DNA of 64,000 bases from Salegentibacter salegens. GTDB lineage: Bacteria > Bacteroidota > Bacteroidia > Flavobacteriales > Flavobacteriaceae. Position numbers and translations under genes: made by a program. The stretch is from assembly GCF_900142975.1 (NCBI RefSeq), contig NZ_LT670848.1:2294001-2358000 (forward strand), read 5' to 3'. Shown here piece after piece: positions 62,866 to 64,000 of this stretch (the first letter of the stretch is position 1; each line of letters opens with the position of its first letter). The notes below the pieces were generated by a model, which was not told the DNA's origin, searched no databases, and was given only the letters and a program-made list of their open reading frames with translations.

Positions 62866-63291
62866 ATGAAGAGTAAAAGAATAATCCTCGATACAAATCT
62901 CTGGATTAGCTTTTTGATTTCAAAAAATCACATGGAAATTGATCAATTGATTAAAACCGAAAAAGTGGTTTTAATCTTTTCAAATGAATTACTAGAAGAA
63001 TTTATAGAAGTTGTAAAACGACCAAAATTCAAGAAATTCTTTGCTAAAAAAGATGTTGAAAAGCTCTTAAATATGTTTGATCAATTTGCTGATTTGATTA
63101 ATATTACTTCAAAATCAAAAATTTGTCGGGACGAGAAGGATGATTTTCTATTAAATCTCGCGATAGATGGAAATGCAGACTATTTAGTTACGGGAGATAA
63201 AGATTTACTAATTCTCAAGAAAGTAAATAAAACAAAGATCCTGACTTACTCTGAATTGCTCGAAATACTTCTTAAAACTAATATCTCCTAG
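62866..63291 (+). CDS. PIN-domain toxin (putative endoribonuclease)
   Basis: The 141-residue protein has the PIN core. The first acidic residue is Asp 9 in IILDTNLWISFLIS. The middle Glu lies in NELLEEFIEVVKRPKF, and the last cluster is CRDEKDDFLLNLAIDGNADYLVTGDKDLL. The spacing and block order match the family called putative toxin-antitoxin PIN-family toxins. It probably cleaves RNA unless held by the upstream antitoxin. It may be a genuine pair or a genome remnant. All key acids are present. Confidence 0.85.
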   Translation: MKSKRIILDTNLWISFLISKNHMEIDQLIKTEKVVLIFSNELLEEFIEVVKRPKFKKFFAKKDVEKLLNMFDQFADLINITSKSKICRDEKDDFLLNLAIDGNADYLVTGDKDLLILKKVNKTKILTYSELLEILLKTNIS

Positions 63292-63399
63292 GATTCATAG
63301 GAATTCTTCTTCAAGTATCCTTTTATGGTTAGAATTTACCATTTCCATAACAGCAAAAACGCGTTTGGTTGGCTAATTTGCTGATAGAAACAATTTATT

Positions 63400-64000
63400 A
63401 TGGGATTTGAGCATTTTGATGTATTTGTAATAGGAACCGGTACCGCCGGGAAAGGTGTTGCCAAAGACTGCGCTAGCGCGGGATGGAAAGTTGCCATCGC
63501 CGATAATAGAGAGTATGGCGGCACCTGCCCAAATCGTGGTTGTGATCCCAAAAAAGTATTGGTTGGTTTTACCGAAATTATAGATCGCTCCACTAAAATG
63601 CAGGGCAAGGGAATTACCAGAATGCCCGAGGCAAATTGGAGCGATCTAATGACTTTTAAAAAAACTTTTGTAGATGCCATTCCCGCCGCTACCGAAAAAG
63701 ACCTTGCAGCGCTGGATATCAAAATGTACCACCAGTCTCCCAAATTTTTAGATGAAAATACGCTCTCTGTAGAAGGCAAAACGGTAACTGCCGATAAGAT
63801 CGTGATCGCTACCGGGCAAAAAGCTATGCCTTTAAAAATACCTGGCGAAGAGTACGCCCTTTTAAGCGAAGATTTTCTGGATTTAAAAGAACTACCAGAA
63901 ACTATGATTTTTATAGGTGCCGGTTATATTGGAATGGAGTTCGCCCATATCGCAGCCCGTTTTGGAGTAAAGGTAACGATGATGGATTTCGCGCCGCGCT
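63400..64000 (+). CDS. FAD-dependent disulfide reductase (mercuric/lipoamide reductase-like), 5' part
   Basis: A frame starts at the ATG 63400 and runs off the window end. Its 200 visible residues begin with the FAD-binding GTGTAGKGVAKDC motif. The redox-active pair is CPNRGC at residues 43-48 (GGTCPNRGCDPKK). The block IVIATGQKAMPL and the second nucleotide-binding start FIGAGYIGMEFAHIAA follow. This is the pyridine-nucleotide disulfide oxidoreductase family. The CPNRGC spacing (two Cys four residues apart) fits glutathione/mercuric/lipoamide reductases. The substrate cannot be set without the C-terminus. Confidence 0.9.
   Translation, partial: MGFEHFDVFVIGTGTAGKGVAKDCASAGWKVAIADNREYGGTCPNRGCDPKKVLVGFTEIIDRSTKMQGKGITRMPEANWSDLMTFKKTFVDAIPAATEKDLAALDIKMYHQSPKFLDENTLSVEGKTVTADKIVIATGQKAMPLKIPGEEYALLSEDFLDLKELPETMIFIGAGYIGMEFAHIAARFGVKVTMMDFAPR

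Noticed and set aside
63336..63779. A 147-residue minus-strand frame at the window end
   Set aside because: It lies wholly opposite the clear flavoprotein reductase gene that starts at 63400. Its composition is that of an antisense shadow.

Overview
The window is an A+T-rich chromosomal segment from a member of the Bacteroidota, most likely a marine or saline-environment Flavobacteriaceae (Gramella, Salegentibacter or Zunongwangia type). The basis is the gene families: a type I asparaginase, a bacteroidetes-type RpoN, XusABC-like iron uptake genes, a DUF4174 protein, SDR-type threonine dehydrogenase and M13 and M28 peptidases. Many genes also carry the Bacteroidetes -7 promoter element TAnnTTTG, several with a TTG about 18-20 bases upstream, and Shine-Dalgarno sites are scarce. 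The genus is an inference. No rRNA operon, insertion sequence, prophage or CRISPR array is visible. There is one tRNA, Ser(GGA).

Layout. 1-5439 (+): end of an RND/MMPL transporter, asnS, an RluA-type pseudouridine synthase, rpoN and a membrane protein. 5434-8654 (-): an outer-membrane barrel protein and an ExbB/unknown/ExbD/ExbD proton-channel cluster, then tRNA-Ser. 8893-11864 (-): asparaginase, an acyltransferase and TatD, with a divergent retropepsin-like gene. 12606-17917 (-): sucB, sucA and a polyprenyl synthase. 18059-24696 (+): a complete TetR/TolC/adaptor/RND efflux operon with a perfect 12+12 inverted repeat over its promoter. 24829-30189: cupin, MORN-type protein, aspS, ClC channel and a cold-shock protein. 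30256-36361: a siderophore-uptake locus (AraC regulator, TonB-dependent receptor, DUF4374 lipoprotein, PepSY membrane protein) that resembles Bacteroides XusABC. Its receptor gene is broken by a one-base frameshift. 36418-47771: threonine dehydrogenase, lipoproteins, M13 peptidase, YraN, metG, a frameshifted GIY-YIG gene between two palindromic repeats, a histone-deacetylase-like hydrolase and a GH9 glucanase. 47966-55325: a short SSB, an acetyltransferase, small exported proteins, a VWA lipoprotein, a stand-alone DEAD-like half helicase and others. 55461-64000: an M28 membrane peptidase, an SDR protein, mfd, a PIN-domain toxin-antitoxin pair and the start of a flavoprotein disulfide reductase.

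The most unusual signal is dispersed palindromic repeats. One family, bounded by CGTCA and TGACG, lies between genes at four places (one a half copy) and has also entered the mfd reading frame, where it is translated in frame as about 30 extra residues. A CTCACAGG hairpin sits beside three of the intergenic copies. A third family flanks the broken GIY-YIG gene. Separately, the 13-base palindrome CTCGATTATCGAG occurs three times in likely gene leaders, and three tandem 10-base repeats lie between ssb and the divergent acetyltransferase gene. These are the best leads for something undescribed. Most of the coding content is ordinary flavobacterial core genome.
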